Source: an uncultured Prevotellaceae bacterium (GTDB taxonomy: Bacteria > Bacteroidota > Bacteroidia > Bacteroidales > Muribaculaceae). Taken from it: DNA of 64,000 nt. The stretch spans positions 30,128 to 94,127 of the forward strand of contig ONYP01000001.1 of the NCBI GenBank assembly GCA_900322135.1, written 5' to 3'. Shown piece by piece: positions 33,575-41,465 of this stretch; position 1 is the stretch's first letter, and each line of letters starts with the position of its first letter. The notes beneath the pieces are model-generated. The model did no database searches, was not told the DNA's origin, and saw only the letters and a program-made list of their open reading frames with translations. Both the position numbers and the translations under genes were made by a program.

Positions 33575-36500
33575 TTAATTCGTTTCGTTTTTGTCCCTGG
33601 CGGTGACAGTGCCCATAAAGGCCAGCAGGAAAGCAGTCTCGAGAGCCTCGCCCACGGCATCGACACCGAATCCGGGATTCAGGCGGCCGGTGAAGGGGAG
33701 CCAGTCAATGTAGGAGAAATAGATGTACAGGCTGGTGCCCACCCACATGAACATGGCTAGCAGGCGCCATTGCATCGTGCGCGTCAGTCGCGGCTTGGTG
33801 CGGTCAACATAATCGATGGTGTGACGCATCACAATCCACATCAGGAGCGCCAGCAGCGAGAAGTAGACCACATGGGTCAAGAAACCGTGATAGGAGCCGA
33901 AGAAAGCGATGGGCACGCTCAAGTCGTTGAGGGCTACGGGTGACTGCCCGGAGCTGACTGAGGGGTGCATGAAGTGGGCCTCGTTGGACAGCGGGTCGCG
34001 GTCAGCACGGCCCAGGCTGTCGCCCTGCATGTAGTGGCTCATGATGACCATAAACTCGGCATCGCTCTCGCTGTAACGGTAACCGCTGCGCTGCAAGTCG
34101 TCGAAGTTGGAGTAAAGCATCACACGGCGCGACATGCGGCTGTAATCCACATTCTCGGGGTTGAATGCCTTGCTGCAGATAACGGGCAAGAGCCAGACGA
34201 ACAGGCAGACCACAAGCAGTGTATAGGTCACCCACTTCTTCTCGTTGCGTGTTTCCTTGCCCGCAAGACGGCTGGTATAGACCTGCGGACGCTTCACCAT
34301 AAAGAAGAAGGCGATCATGCACATCACGAAACCCAGGAAGTTGGTCATGTAACCATTGTCACCCACCATCGCGCCGATGGTGTAAGCAATGACGATCAGC
34401 AGCATCTGGGCCAAGATGGTATAGCGGGGGCGGGAGGATGTGGATGACAACTCGGCTGCCGTTACCGACAAGGCTCGACTCAACCCGACAATCACGCCCA
34501 AGGTGATAAACGCGGTGCCAAAGTTACCCATTGTCGTGCCGGCAATGATGATGGCAATCAACAACAGGAAGTGGCTCGGGAACAAGACCTTCAACATACC
34601 GATAAAGGCATCATAGACAAAGTCCAGCACGACAACAGCAATACCCACCACCAGCAACATGAGCAAGAGGATGCCGGGAATGCCGGGCAACGGCGTTATC
34701 CATGCTATCAAGCCGTAAAGCAGCATGATTGCCGCTATAGCCAGCACAAGAGCCAAACGGCTTGCTGCAGGCTGGAATTTGTCGGGAACTGAATTGTGGA
34801 GCATCTTCTCGACACGCTTGTACTGGCTGAGGGACTGCAGCTTGCCAATGCCTTGACCGACAAGGCCATCAAGCCATGAAACCATCTTGTTCCACTTGTC
34901 CACCAGAGTCTTGCACAAGCCCAAGACGGCTTTATGGGCTACATTCAGAATCAGCCATAGGGCGAGGGCCACCGCCTCGATGAGGAAGAGGGTATAGACT
35001 ACCGAGCGGTGGGTATCATTCACACCGACCGCTGCTTTGCTGGGCCAGTGCCAGAATTTCCAGATGAAAGTCTCGGAGCGGAAGTAGGAATCAAGCACCG
35101 AACGGCTCACCTGATTGTCGAGCATGACAAAGAACGCATACAGCAAGACAACAAAGATGAATGCACACATGCCCCAGGCGAACCATAGCGGGAACAGATT
35201 CTTCTTGAGCCTGCCGCGACGGTCTTTCTTCATGACATTGCGGTGCAGCAACTGCGTGTTGAGCAACATTGCCACTGTAAAGAACAGCAGCATCAGTGCA
35301 GCAGTGGCAACAGGGGTGATACCCGTCAGTTTTTCGAAGTAGGGGTAGGTATAGCTCAACTTGATGGCAATCATCGACTTGCACACGCAGTAGAGCATGC
35401 ACATGACAAGTAGCAGCGACAAGTAACCGCGATAACGCTTCAATTGCTCCGGGTTGTGGCTATTCTGCAGGACGACCTTGGAGACTTTCAACGGACTCCA
35501 CGGCAGCCAGATGGTGAGCATGAGCATGACGAAGACGAATAACGGCAGCCACAGGTAGGAGAGGAAAAAGCCCTGATGGATGAAACCAACGCGTGCATGC
35601 AGCAGGTCGTTGCCCGAGTGCAGGTCTACCCTGGTGAACGCCGGAACCACCGAGAAAGGCAGGGGCGAAGTCTTGGGATTCTGGACCAATGCGGTCTTGA
35701 AACTGTTGTCACGGATGACCACCGAATCATTCTTGTGGGATAACTCGATATTGCACAGGTCGAAGTTGATGGCATTGGAAAATGCCGGCAGGTACAGGTC
35801 ACTCTTGTTGGGGAAAGAGTTGTTGTTCTGCTTGAGCGTGATGATGCCGCTCGACTGGGCCGACTTGGAACGCAACGAGTCCACCGTGCCCACAAATGTG
35901 ATGGGCTTGGGGAAAGACAACACCATCGATTTATCATGCTTGCCCGGGGTAATCATCACATGGCCAGCGCCCCACTCGGTGAGTTTAACCGAGGCTTTCA
36001 TCACATGGTTCACGCCTTCGATCTGGAATGTGCCATCCTCGGGCGACTTATCCAGATAGCAATGTGTGCCCAGTGTGTAGAACTGCACCTTGATATGGTT
36101 GGCCTCAATGCCCTCGTTGGATGTGGTATCGGTCCTGACGAAGCCATGGGTGACCTCTTTGCCATCTTTGTCAGTCTCCTTGACCTGGGTGAGTTCATCA
36201 AGAATAATGAGGCTCATCACGCCATCGTCGTTGTCAAAGAACGAGCGCACATTGTGGCATTGCATCTGATTGAGGTACAATAACTTGAGGCTATCTGACG
36301 CCGCAATGCTGTCATTGGCCAGGGCAAAATTGGTCGCAAAGTGGCGCGCCATGACCTGTTTCTGCTTGGGGAATCGGCTCTTCCAAGCCTTCCACACCTC
36401 CTTGCCGGTAACAGTTAACAGCACGGTGTCACGATAGCTGGTGGGCAAGTTCAGGATGATGCGCTGCGAGTCGTCGTTGCGAATGATAAACTTATTGGGG

Positions 36501-36790
36501 TTATGGTTGTTGATCTTGATATACTGCAACGAGTCGTGATACTGGTCATTGACTTTCCATCGGTAGTGGTTGCCCTCCTTCCAGACGGTGAGGTAATCCT
36601 TGGGGACATTATTGTAAAAGACATCACTGTTCTGGCCTATCGTCAGCGTGTCACGGTTAGCCAGTTCAATCTGGTCGATGACCAGGACCATCTTCTTGTT
36701 GATCTTCCCGGTCATGAACAGGCACGCCAGCAACAGCAGGATGGCCGCCCCGATGGCAATGTAATTGGTAAACGGTGTTTTAGTGTCCAT
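33575..36790 (-). CDS. Giant polytopic membrane protein with SEDS (FtsW/RodA)-like C-terminus
   Basis: This is a 1071-residue protein. One N-terminal helix (about 9-27) is followed by a ~380-residue periplasmic region, then about 13 membrane helices. Near the end, 'ND' (N955, D956) plus 'IAFFGSYHGFL' lies before a helix, and 'WLPFTGRLNPGFG' (1030-1042) lies before the last helix. These line up with the SEDS signatures '(T)DFIFAxxxEELGFxG' and 'GLxPxTGxxLPFxSxGG', including the acidic residue needed for glycosyltransfer, though the second motif is degenerate. SEDS proteins polymerise peptidoglycan with a PBP2-type partner, and a PBP-like protein is in this operon. Even if it is not catalytic, a SEDS-derived fold is my best reading. 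Confidence 0.65.
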   Translation of the reverse strand: MDTKTPFTNYIAIGAAILLLLACLFMTGKINKKMVLVIDQIELANRDTLTIGQNSDVFYNNVPKDYLTVWKEGNHYRWKVNDQYHDSLQYIKINNHNPNKFIIRNDDSQRIILNLPTSYRDTVLLTVTGKEVWKAWKSRFPKQKQVMARHFATNFALANDSIAASDSLKLLYLNQMQCHNVRSFFDNDDGVMSLIILDELTQVKETDKDGKEVTHGFVRTDTTSNEGIEANHIKVQFYTLGTHCYLDKSPEDGTFQIEGVNHVMKASVKLTEWGAGHVMITPGKHDKSMVLSFPKPITFVGTVDSLRSKSAQSSGIITLKQNNNSFPNKSDLYLPAFSNAINFDLCNIELSHKNDSVVIRDNSFKTALVQNPKTSPLPFSVVPAFTRVDLHSGNDLLHARVGFIHQGFFLSYLWLPLFVFVMLMLTIWLPWSPLKVSKVVLQNSHNPEQLKRYRGYLSLLLVMCMLYCVCKSMIAIKLSYTYPYFEKLTGITPVATAALMLLFFTVAMLLNTQLLHRNVMKKDRRGRLKKNLFPLWFAWGMCAFIFVVLLYAFFVMLDNQVSRSVLDSYFRSETFIWKFWHWPSKAAVGVNDTHRSVVYTLFLIEAVALALWLILNVAHKAVLGLCKTLVDKWNKMVSWLDGLVGQGIGKLQSLSQYKRVEKMLHNSVPDKFQPAASRLALVLAIAAIMLLYGLIAWITPLPGIPGILLLMLLVVGIAVVVLDFVYDAFIGMLKVLFPSHFLLLIAIIIAGTTMGNFGTAFITLGVIVGLSRALSVTAAELSSTSSRPRYTILAQMLLIVIAYTIGAMVGDNGYMTNFLGFVMCMIAFFFMVKRPQVYTSRLAGKETRNEKKWVTYTLLVVCLFVWLLPVICSKAFNPENVDYSRMSRRVMLYSNFDDLQRSGYRYSESDAEFMVIMSHYMQGDSLGRADRDPLSNEAHFMHPSVSSGQSPVALNDLSVPIAFFGSYHGFLTHVVYFSLLALLMWIVMRHTIDYVDRTKPRLTRTMQWRLLAMFMWVGTSLYIYFSYIDWLPFTGRLNPGFGVDAVGEALETAFLLAFMGTVTARDKNETN

Positions 36791-36815
36791 ATCTTAACTT
36801 GTGCGGTTTTACTTC

Positions 36816-38651
36816 TTAATCAAACGCATTGTTCAAATCCTCTATCAAGGTGTTCAGCTTACTGATAATATCCTCATACTGCGAGTCTTTATCATGTTCA
36901 CGCATGTGTTCAAGCAGTGATTCGGCCTCATCCCTCAGTTTTTTCATTGAAGATGCAAGTTCAGCAACCCTATCTCCATCAAACCAACTGAAGTTTTTCC
37001 AGTTGCTATAACTACTAATCAAGTCATTGCCTTGACTGACAAAAAGGTTGGTGCAACTGCTATAGGCGCCATAGGCAGCATCGCTAAGCTCGTCATTCAA
37101 TGGAATATCATTGCTGTAAGGATAACGGTCGGCGCACCGCTCAGCGGCACCAACAACATACTTCACATCACTCAATGAGGTACAATCATAGGCCATATCG
37201 ATGACTTTCTTGATTGTATCGGTGTAGCACACCAGGTAATCCCTGTATTGCTGGCAATCGCTGGCGTTTTCCTTATTCAGATTGTGGCGGTGGTTGTTCA
37301 ATTCACGCAACTGCGACATAGCCTTGTTGATGAATTCAGTATCGGACGACCAATTGCCGTTTTCAAAGAACACCTGCATCTTGGTCTTCATGATTTCGGC
37401 AAAAGCGTTGCACAATTTCTTGTCACAACGGTTATAGACCGAGTCGGGCAGCAACGGGGTCTTGTCCTTCAACCTGATGCCGTGTTCAGCCTCGAGGTCG
37501 ATGCGCAATCGGGTGTAATTGTCGCTGGCACTGGCATAGGGGGTGCCACTAGCCAAACTGTTCCTGACATCAGCACTGAAGTCGGCCGAGTAGTCATAGG
37601 GGAGCAGTGTCCTCGTGGGCGGGGTGTCTATCGCGTTGAGGACAAAATAGCCGGCAACGCCCAACAGCACCAGCGCTAACATAGCGATAGCGACAGCCAT
37701 CTTCTTGCTGCCCAACTTCAACAGTTTAAACAGGCCCCAGTGATTGTGCTCACACTTGGGGAGGATGTACTCCTCACACAGCCGACGCGTGTGGTCGTGC
37801 TTCAACCGGGCATAATCCTTTAACACAAAGTCGCCCACGCTGCACGCTACAGGCTGCTCGTTATAGATGTAGGCTTCCTTGCACTTGTTGCGTATCAGAC
37901 GCCAGAAACCCGACGCCATCGATGTTGTCACCAGCGTCTGCACAGCATTGTCCCAGTAGAGTTCCGGGACATTCATCAGGTCGGCCTTGGTCACCAGGAC
38001 ATATACTCCCGATGCCTGCTGCAGATATCCTGCCCTGATGAGCAACTCGGTCACGCGCTTATGGTCGGCGACCTGTGCGTCGATATCCTGTCGGCAATCG
38101 ATGCAGAAGAGGTGTATCTGGCGGCTATTGGCCGCCAAGAGTTCATTGACATGAATCCAATTCTCGATACCGCATTCCACAAAGGTGAGCGGATAGTTGC
38201 GCATCCCTTTCCTGTAGCGGGCGTGATAGGTCTCCACCAGAGGGGAATCCATACCCAACAGGCGCTGATAACCGTCCTCGCGGCTGAACATGCCGGTCAT
38301 CGACTGGATGCGGCTGGCGATGTCCTGGGAATTGTTGTCACGGCCCTTGGGCAAGACTGGCGTCATCCCCTCGAGGGTCAACAGCGACGCGATGACCGAG
38401 GACTTACCCGACGAGCGGGCACCCCACAGCACGATGAGATTGCCGGAGTCATAGTCTTCATAGATTCCGCCCGGCTGAATCGATGCCGCAACGCCATGTG
38501 TCGACAGGTTGCACAGGTTGCCGGCAATATCGTCACCCAGCACAGCGGAGAGCTCCCTTGTGTCGATAACCTTCTCGGCCAGCAAATCCTGGATAGCAGC
38601 TACCGTACAATTGTTGCGGCTGAAAAGTATTTTCTTGATTTCGGCTTTCAT
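36816..38651 (-). CDS. Membrane-anchored P-loop GTPase-like protein
   Basis: This 611-residue protein has a P-loop G77-ARSSGKS84, a G3-like 'VECGIEN' near 158-164 lacking the usual Asp, and a good G4-like 'VTKAD' (220-224), so GTP binding is likely. One membrane helix (about 317-339) separates the cytosolic NTPase half from a ~270-residue, coiled-coil-like periplasmic half with several cysteines. This topology could pass a nucleotide signal across the membrane. TssM of type VI secretion has a comparable outline but is larger, and no other T6SS gene is here. It begins 21 nt after the 277-aa membrane protein gene. Confidence 0.7.
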   Translation of the reverse strand: MKAEIKKILFSRNNCTVAAIQDLLAEKVIDTRELSAVLGDDIAGNLCNLSTHGVAASIQPGGIYEDYDSGNLIVLWGARSSGKSSVIASLLTLEGMTPVLPKGRDNNSQDIASRIQSMTGMFSREDGYQRLLGMDSPLVETYHARYRKGMRNYPLTFVECGIENWIHVNELLAANSRQIHLFCIDCRQDIDAQVADHKRVTELLIRAGYLQQASGVYVLVTKADLMNVPELYWDNAVQTLVTTSMASGFWRLIRNKCKEAYIYNEQPVACSVGDFVLKDYARLKHDHTRRLCEEYILPKCEHNHWGLFKLLKLGSKKMAVAIAMLALVLLGVAGYFVLNAIDTPPTRTLLPYDYSADFSADVRNSLASGTPYASASDNYTRLRIDLEAEHGIRLKDKTPLLPDSVYNRCDKKLCNAFAEIMKTKMQVFFENGNWSSDTEFINKAMSQLRELNNHRHNLNKENASDCQQYRDYLVCYTDTIKKVIDMAYDCTSLSDVKYVVGAAERCADRYPYSNDIPLNDELSDAAYGAYSSCTNLFVSQGNDLISSYSNWKNFSWFDGDRVAELASSMKKLRDEAESLLEHMREHDKDSQYEDIISKLNTLIEDLNNAFD

Positions 38652-38672
38652 TTCGTATCAATCATTATCACA

Positions 38673-39506
38673 TTAGGCGTGGCCTCCCTGGAACCTGCTC
38701 TTGGCACGCAGACATTGAATATAATAAGTGAGTATCAGCAGGCAGCACACGAGCATCGCGACAGTGCTCAGCCAATCGGGAGTGCGCGGTGTGGTGAACT
38801 GCTGGTAACGGCTCTTGATGTCATCACTGGTCATCGAGAAAGGCTCACATTTCTCACCCTCATAGATAAGGCTTGACACCGAGGCATACTGCCCTATCCA
38901 GTCATCACTGGCCGTGAGGATGTAGCGCAGGTTCTTGGCCGTGGCGATGTTCCATACATTCACATGGCGCAGCCCGTCGAGCCAAGCCTTGCGCTCCTCG
39001 CGCAGAGTCGACAAGTCCTGGGGCAGCAGACGGCGCTTGAGGCTCGCAGTCTTGAGGCTCACCGCATGGCGGTCGTTATTACTGCTTTTCTTGAGGGTGC
39101 GCTCATAATCCTTGAGCCGCTGCTCGGCATAGTCGAGATAGGCCGTGTCGATGCGGCCTGCATTGTCACGAGCCTCAATAACGAGCTTGTCGATTTCCTC
39201 CTTGTGGTCCACGACATAGATGAAATGCGAGAACGGAGTCCTGCCAAAATAAAGCAGCAAGGCTGCCACCAGCAGCGAAAAGATCTCGATGACGAAGCCC
39301 TTGTGTTTCTTCCTGGTAGACTTGCCCCAGCAAGCCAACCAGATGCAGAGTCCCAACAAGCCCGCACCACCCAGGCAGATGAGCACAGCGACCAAGTGAT
39401 TGCCCTCGAGCAGATACTCCAAGCCCATGAAGGCAAAGAACACAAACACCAGCAGCGAGAGAATCGTTAACAGTAAAGCAAGTCCTGAAGAACCTGATTT
39501 GAACAT
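38673..39506 (-). CDS. Four-TM membrane protein, first gene of the operon
   Basis: This 277-residue protein has three membrane helices near the N-terminus (about 8-28, 38-58, 72-90), a ~155-residue helical periplasmic region with a 'TAYLDYAEQRLKDYERTLKK' coiled-coil-like stretch, and a fourth helix at about 247-268. I recognise no family. It heads the nine-gene operon and lies 22 nt before the membrane GTPase gene; its periplasmic helix region resembles that protein's in character, so the two may form a complex. Confidence 0.7.
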   Translation of the reverse strand: MFKSGSSGLALLLTILSLLVFVFFAFMGLEYLLEGNHLVAVLICLGGAGLLGLCIWLACWGKSTRKKHKGFVIEIFSLLVAALLLYFGRTPFSHFIYVVDHKEEIDKLVIEARDNAGRIDTAYLDYAEQRLKDYERTLKKSSNNDRHAVSLKTASLKRRLLPQDLSTLREERKAWLDGLRHVNVWNIATAKNLRYILTASDDWIGQYASVSSLIYEGEKCEPFSMTSDDIKSRYQQFTTPRTPDWLSTVAMLVCCLLILTYYIQCLRAKSRFQGGHA

Positions 39507-39620
39507 AATGATTATTGCGCTAAAAAACTATCCTATAAAATCCACATCACTTCTTGAGGATTGCAGAACACATGCTATCGTGTGGAAAACCTGCTGATTT
39601 CTCCACAACCCTCCACGCTG

Positions 39621-39628
39621 CAAATTTA
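39621..39628 (-). promoter_or_regulatory. -7 box of the nine-gene operon, TAAATTTG
   Basis: CAAATTTA on the plus strand gives TAAATTTG on the minus strand, 115 nt upstream of the first operon ATG at 39506. No clear -33 TTTG is at the usual spacing. This is the only promoter candidate I see for the whole ~16-kb operon, where gene gaps are 3-51 nt. Confidence 0.55.
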
Positions 39629-39746
39629 CAAATTCTTTTCCAATTAAATATCATATTCAACCACCATTTTTAATATACAAGAATATTAGTTTGCCAAAAA
39701 AATGAATAAAAAACTGACATTCAGGAATTCTTTCCCCATTTTTTAT

Positions 39747-39754
39747 TACCTTTG
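39747..39754 (+). promoter_or_regulatory. -7 box of the kinase gene, TACCTTTG
   Basis: TACCTTTG lies 30 nt upstream of the kinase ATG at 39784. It is divergent from the operon promoter, and the two -7 boxes are about 120 nt apart, so one regulator could act on both. Confidence 0.6.
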
Positions 39755-39783
39755 TCCCAAATATCAAGAAACATCACTCAATC

Positions 39784-40272
39784 ATGTCAAATAACAAACA
39801 CATCGATGAGTCATTAATGCTCAAGACCGGCAGCATACTGCACGGTACCTACCGCATCGATGGCTACCTCTCAAGTGGCGGCTTTGGCAACACCTATGTC
39901 GTGACCCACCTCAATCTGAACCGCAAACGCGCGCTCAAGGAGTTCTTCATGAAAGATGTCAGCGAGCGAGAAAACGACCAAAGTTCTGTGAGAGTGAGCA
40001 ATACGGGCAAGTTGCAAGAGTTCAATGAACAAAGGGGCAAGTTCAAGAAAGAGGCTCAACGGCTCTGCGACTTGAACAATCCCCACATCGTCAGGGTCTA
40101 TGACCTGTTTGATGAGAACAACACATCCTATTATGTGATGGACTACATCGACGGTGAGAACTTGAAGGACAGGCTCAAGCGCGAGGGCAAGCCCATGGAC
40201 GAAGCCACAGTCATCAACATACTGCGCCAGCTGCTGGACGCACTGCAAGAGGTGCACAGGCAGGGCCTGTGA
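39784..40272 (+). CDS. Ser/Thr protein kinase, N-terminal part (ends at in-frame TGA)
   Basis: This is a 162-residue product of a Hanks-type kinase gene whose frame continues after a single TGA at 40270-40272. It contains the Gly-rich loop ('LSSGGFGNTYVV'), the ATP-anchoring lysine in 'ALKEF', the helix-C region and the hinge ('YYVMDYIDGENL'). The stop comes immediately before the catalytic loop ('HRQGL*HMDLKPAN'). On its own this part could not phosphorylate. If the TGA is a sequencing error or is read through, the full protein spans 39784-41256 (490 residues). It sits divergent from the cell-wall operon. Confidence 0.8.
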   Translation: MSNNKHIDESLMLKTGSILHGTYRIDGYLSSGGFGNTYVVTHLNLNRKRALKEFFMKDVSERENDQSSVRVSNTGKLQEFNEQRGKFKKEAQRLCDLNNPHIVRVYDLFDENNTSYYVMDYIDGENLKDRLKREGKPMDEATVINILRQLLDALQEVHRQGL

Positions 40273-40275
40273 CAC

Positions 40276-41256
40276 ATGGACTTGAAGCCCGCCAATATCA
40301 TGATGGACAAGAAAGGCGTGGTCAAGCTCATCGACTTCGGAGCCAGCAAGCAGATTGACCCGAGCAAGGGTGGAGCCATCTCGACAAGTGCCGTGAGTTA
40401 CACCAAGGGTTACGCCCCCGTGGAACAGATGGACATGAATTATGACAAGTTCGGCCCGTGGACCGACTTCTATGCCTTGGGAGCAACGCTCTTCAACCTG
40501 TTGAGCAACAAGAAGCCCCCCATGCCCAGCGACATCAATGAGGACACGACCCCCGACAAGCACATCGCCCTCCCCTATCCCGACAGCGTCAGCAAACCGA
40601 TGCGCGGCTTAGTCCAGTGGATGATGAGGACCAACCGCAACGAGAGGCCGCAGTCGGTCAATGACATCCTCAACTACCTCAACAACCAAATGACGGCGAA
40701 GCCCCGTCCCACCCCGCAACCCCGCCAGCAGGTTTACCAGCGAGGCCCTGTACAAAGCCCGATGGCGGCTGCTGGTCCCTATGTGCCACAACATGGGCAG
40801 CCAGCGATGGCTTACGGCGCAATGTCTCAACAAGGTCAGTCAGGAAAGCCACCGAAACCCGATTCCAATATGGTCTGGGCTATTCTGTCAACCTTGTTCT
40901 GCTGTTTGCCTCTCGGCATTCTCGCCCTCATCAACACCAATCGTGTGGATGAGCGGTATTCCAGGGGTGACTATGAGGGGGCCGAGGAAGCAGCCAAGAA
41001 ATCCAAGAATTTTGTCAAGTGGAGCATTATATCTGCTGCAATCGCATGGATTGTCGCCATCATCATAATGGTTGTCGCCGGCTTGAGCAACTCGAGTTAT
41101 GATGGTTATGACAGCGGTTATTACGATTACGACACTACTGAAGTCGAAGCCGTGGGGCCGACTACAGACTACTATGATTCAGACGAAGTCTACGACAGCG
41201 CCGCCGTCGAGGTAGCACCGGCAGACTACTATCCTGAGGATACCACAGCATGGTAA
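40276..41256 (+). CDS. Ser/Thr kinase C-lobe fused to CD225/dispanin-like membrane domain
   Basis: This is the same frame as the upstream half, reopening at the ATG inside the catalytic loop ('MDLKPANIMM'). It has 'LIDFGASKQ' (DFG), the activation segment with 'GYAPVEQMD' and the rest of the kinase C-lobe to about residue 130. A Pro/Gln-rich linker follows, then a CD225/dispanin-like module ('WAILSTLFCCLPLGILAL', two helices with a charged loop between), and a Tyr/Asp-rich acidic tail. The kinase would face the cytosol, tethered to the inner membrane. Expression as a separate protein would need reinitiation at 40276. A hairpin terminator follows at 41286-41317. Confidence 0.8.
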   Translation: MDLKPANIMMDKKGVVKLIDFGASKQIDPSKGGAISTSAVSYTKGYAPVEQMDMNYDKFGPWTDFYALGATLFNLLSNKKPPMPSDINEDTTPDKHIALPYPDSVSKPMRGLVQWMMRTNRNERPQSVNDILNYLNNQMTAKPRPTPQPRQQVYQRGPVQSPMAAAGPYVPQHGQPAMAYGAMSQQGQSGKPPKPDSNMVWAILSTLFCCLPLGILALINTNRVDERYSRGDYEGAEEAAKKSKNFVKWSIISAAIAWIVAIIIMVVAGLSNSSYDGYDSGYYDYDTTEVEAVGPTTDYYDSDEVYDSAAVEVAPADYYPEDTTAW

Positions 41257-41285
41257 CCGCTACACTTGAAACCCTGAAATTTTCC

Positions 41286-41317
41286 GATTCACCCTCTCCC
41301 GGGTGAATCGTTTTTTT
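41286..41317 (+). terminator. Intrinsic terminator of the kinase gene
   Basis: GATTCACCC (41286-41294) pairs with GGGTGAATC (41301-41309), followed by a run of seven T. It lies 30 nt after the kinase stop. Confidence 0.85.
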
Positions 41318-41417
41318 AGGGCACTTGATGCTTTCTACACTATTGGGGCTTTGCTACACAGGGCTATACCTGAGCAATAAAAACAAGTTTTTTCTTGCTA
41401 TTGCTGCCGACTTGCAT

Positions 41418-41425
41418 TATTTTTG
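41418..41425 (+). promoter_or_regulatory. -7 box, TATTTTTG
   Basis: TATTTTTG lies 41 nt upstream of the gene at 41466, after the kinase terminator, so that gene has its own promoter. Confidence 0.55.
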
Positions 41426-41465
41426 CACTCAATAACATTTCTTCATCAACTTAATCTTTATCGTT

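Noticed and set aside
36816-38651. TssM/IcmF-like reading of the membrane GTPase, hinting at type VI secretion
   Set aside because: The P-loop plus TM outline is similar, but no TssB, TssC, Hcp, VgrG or baseplate gene is in the window, and SEDS/PBP partners do not belong to T6SS.
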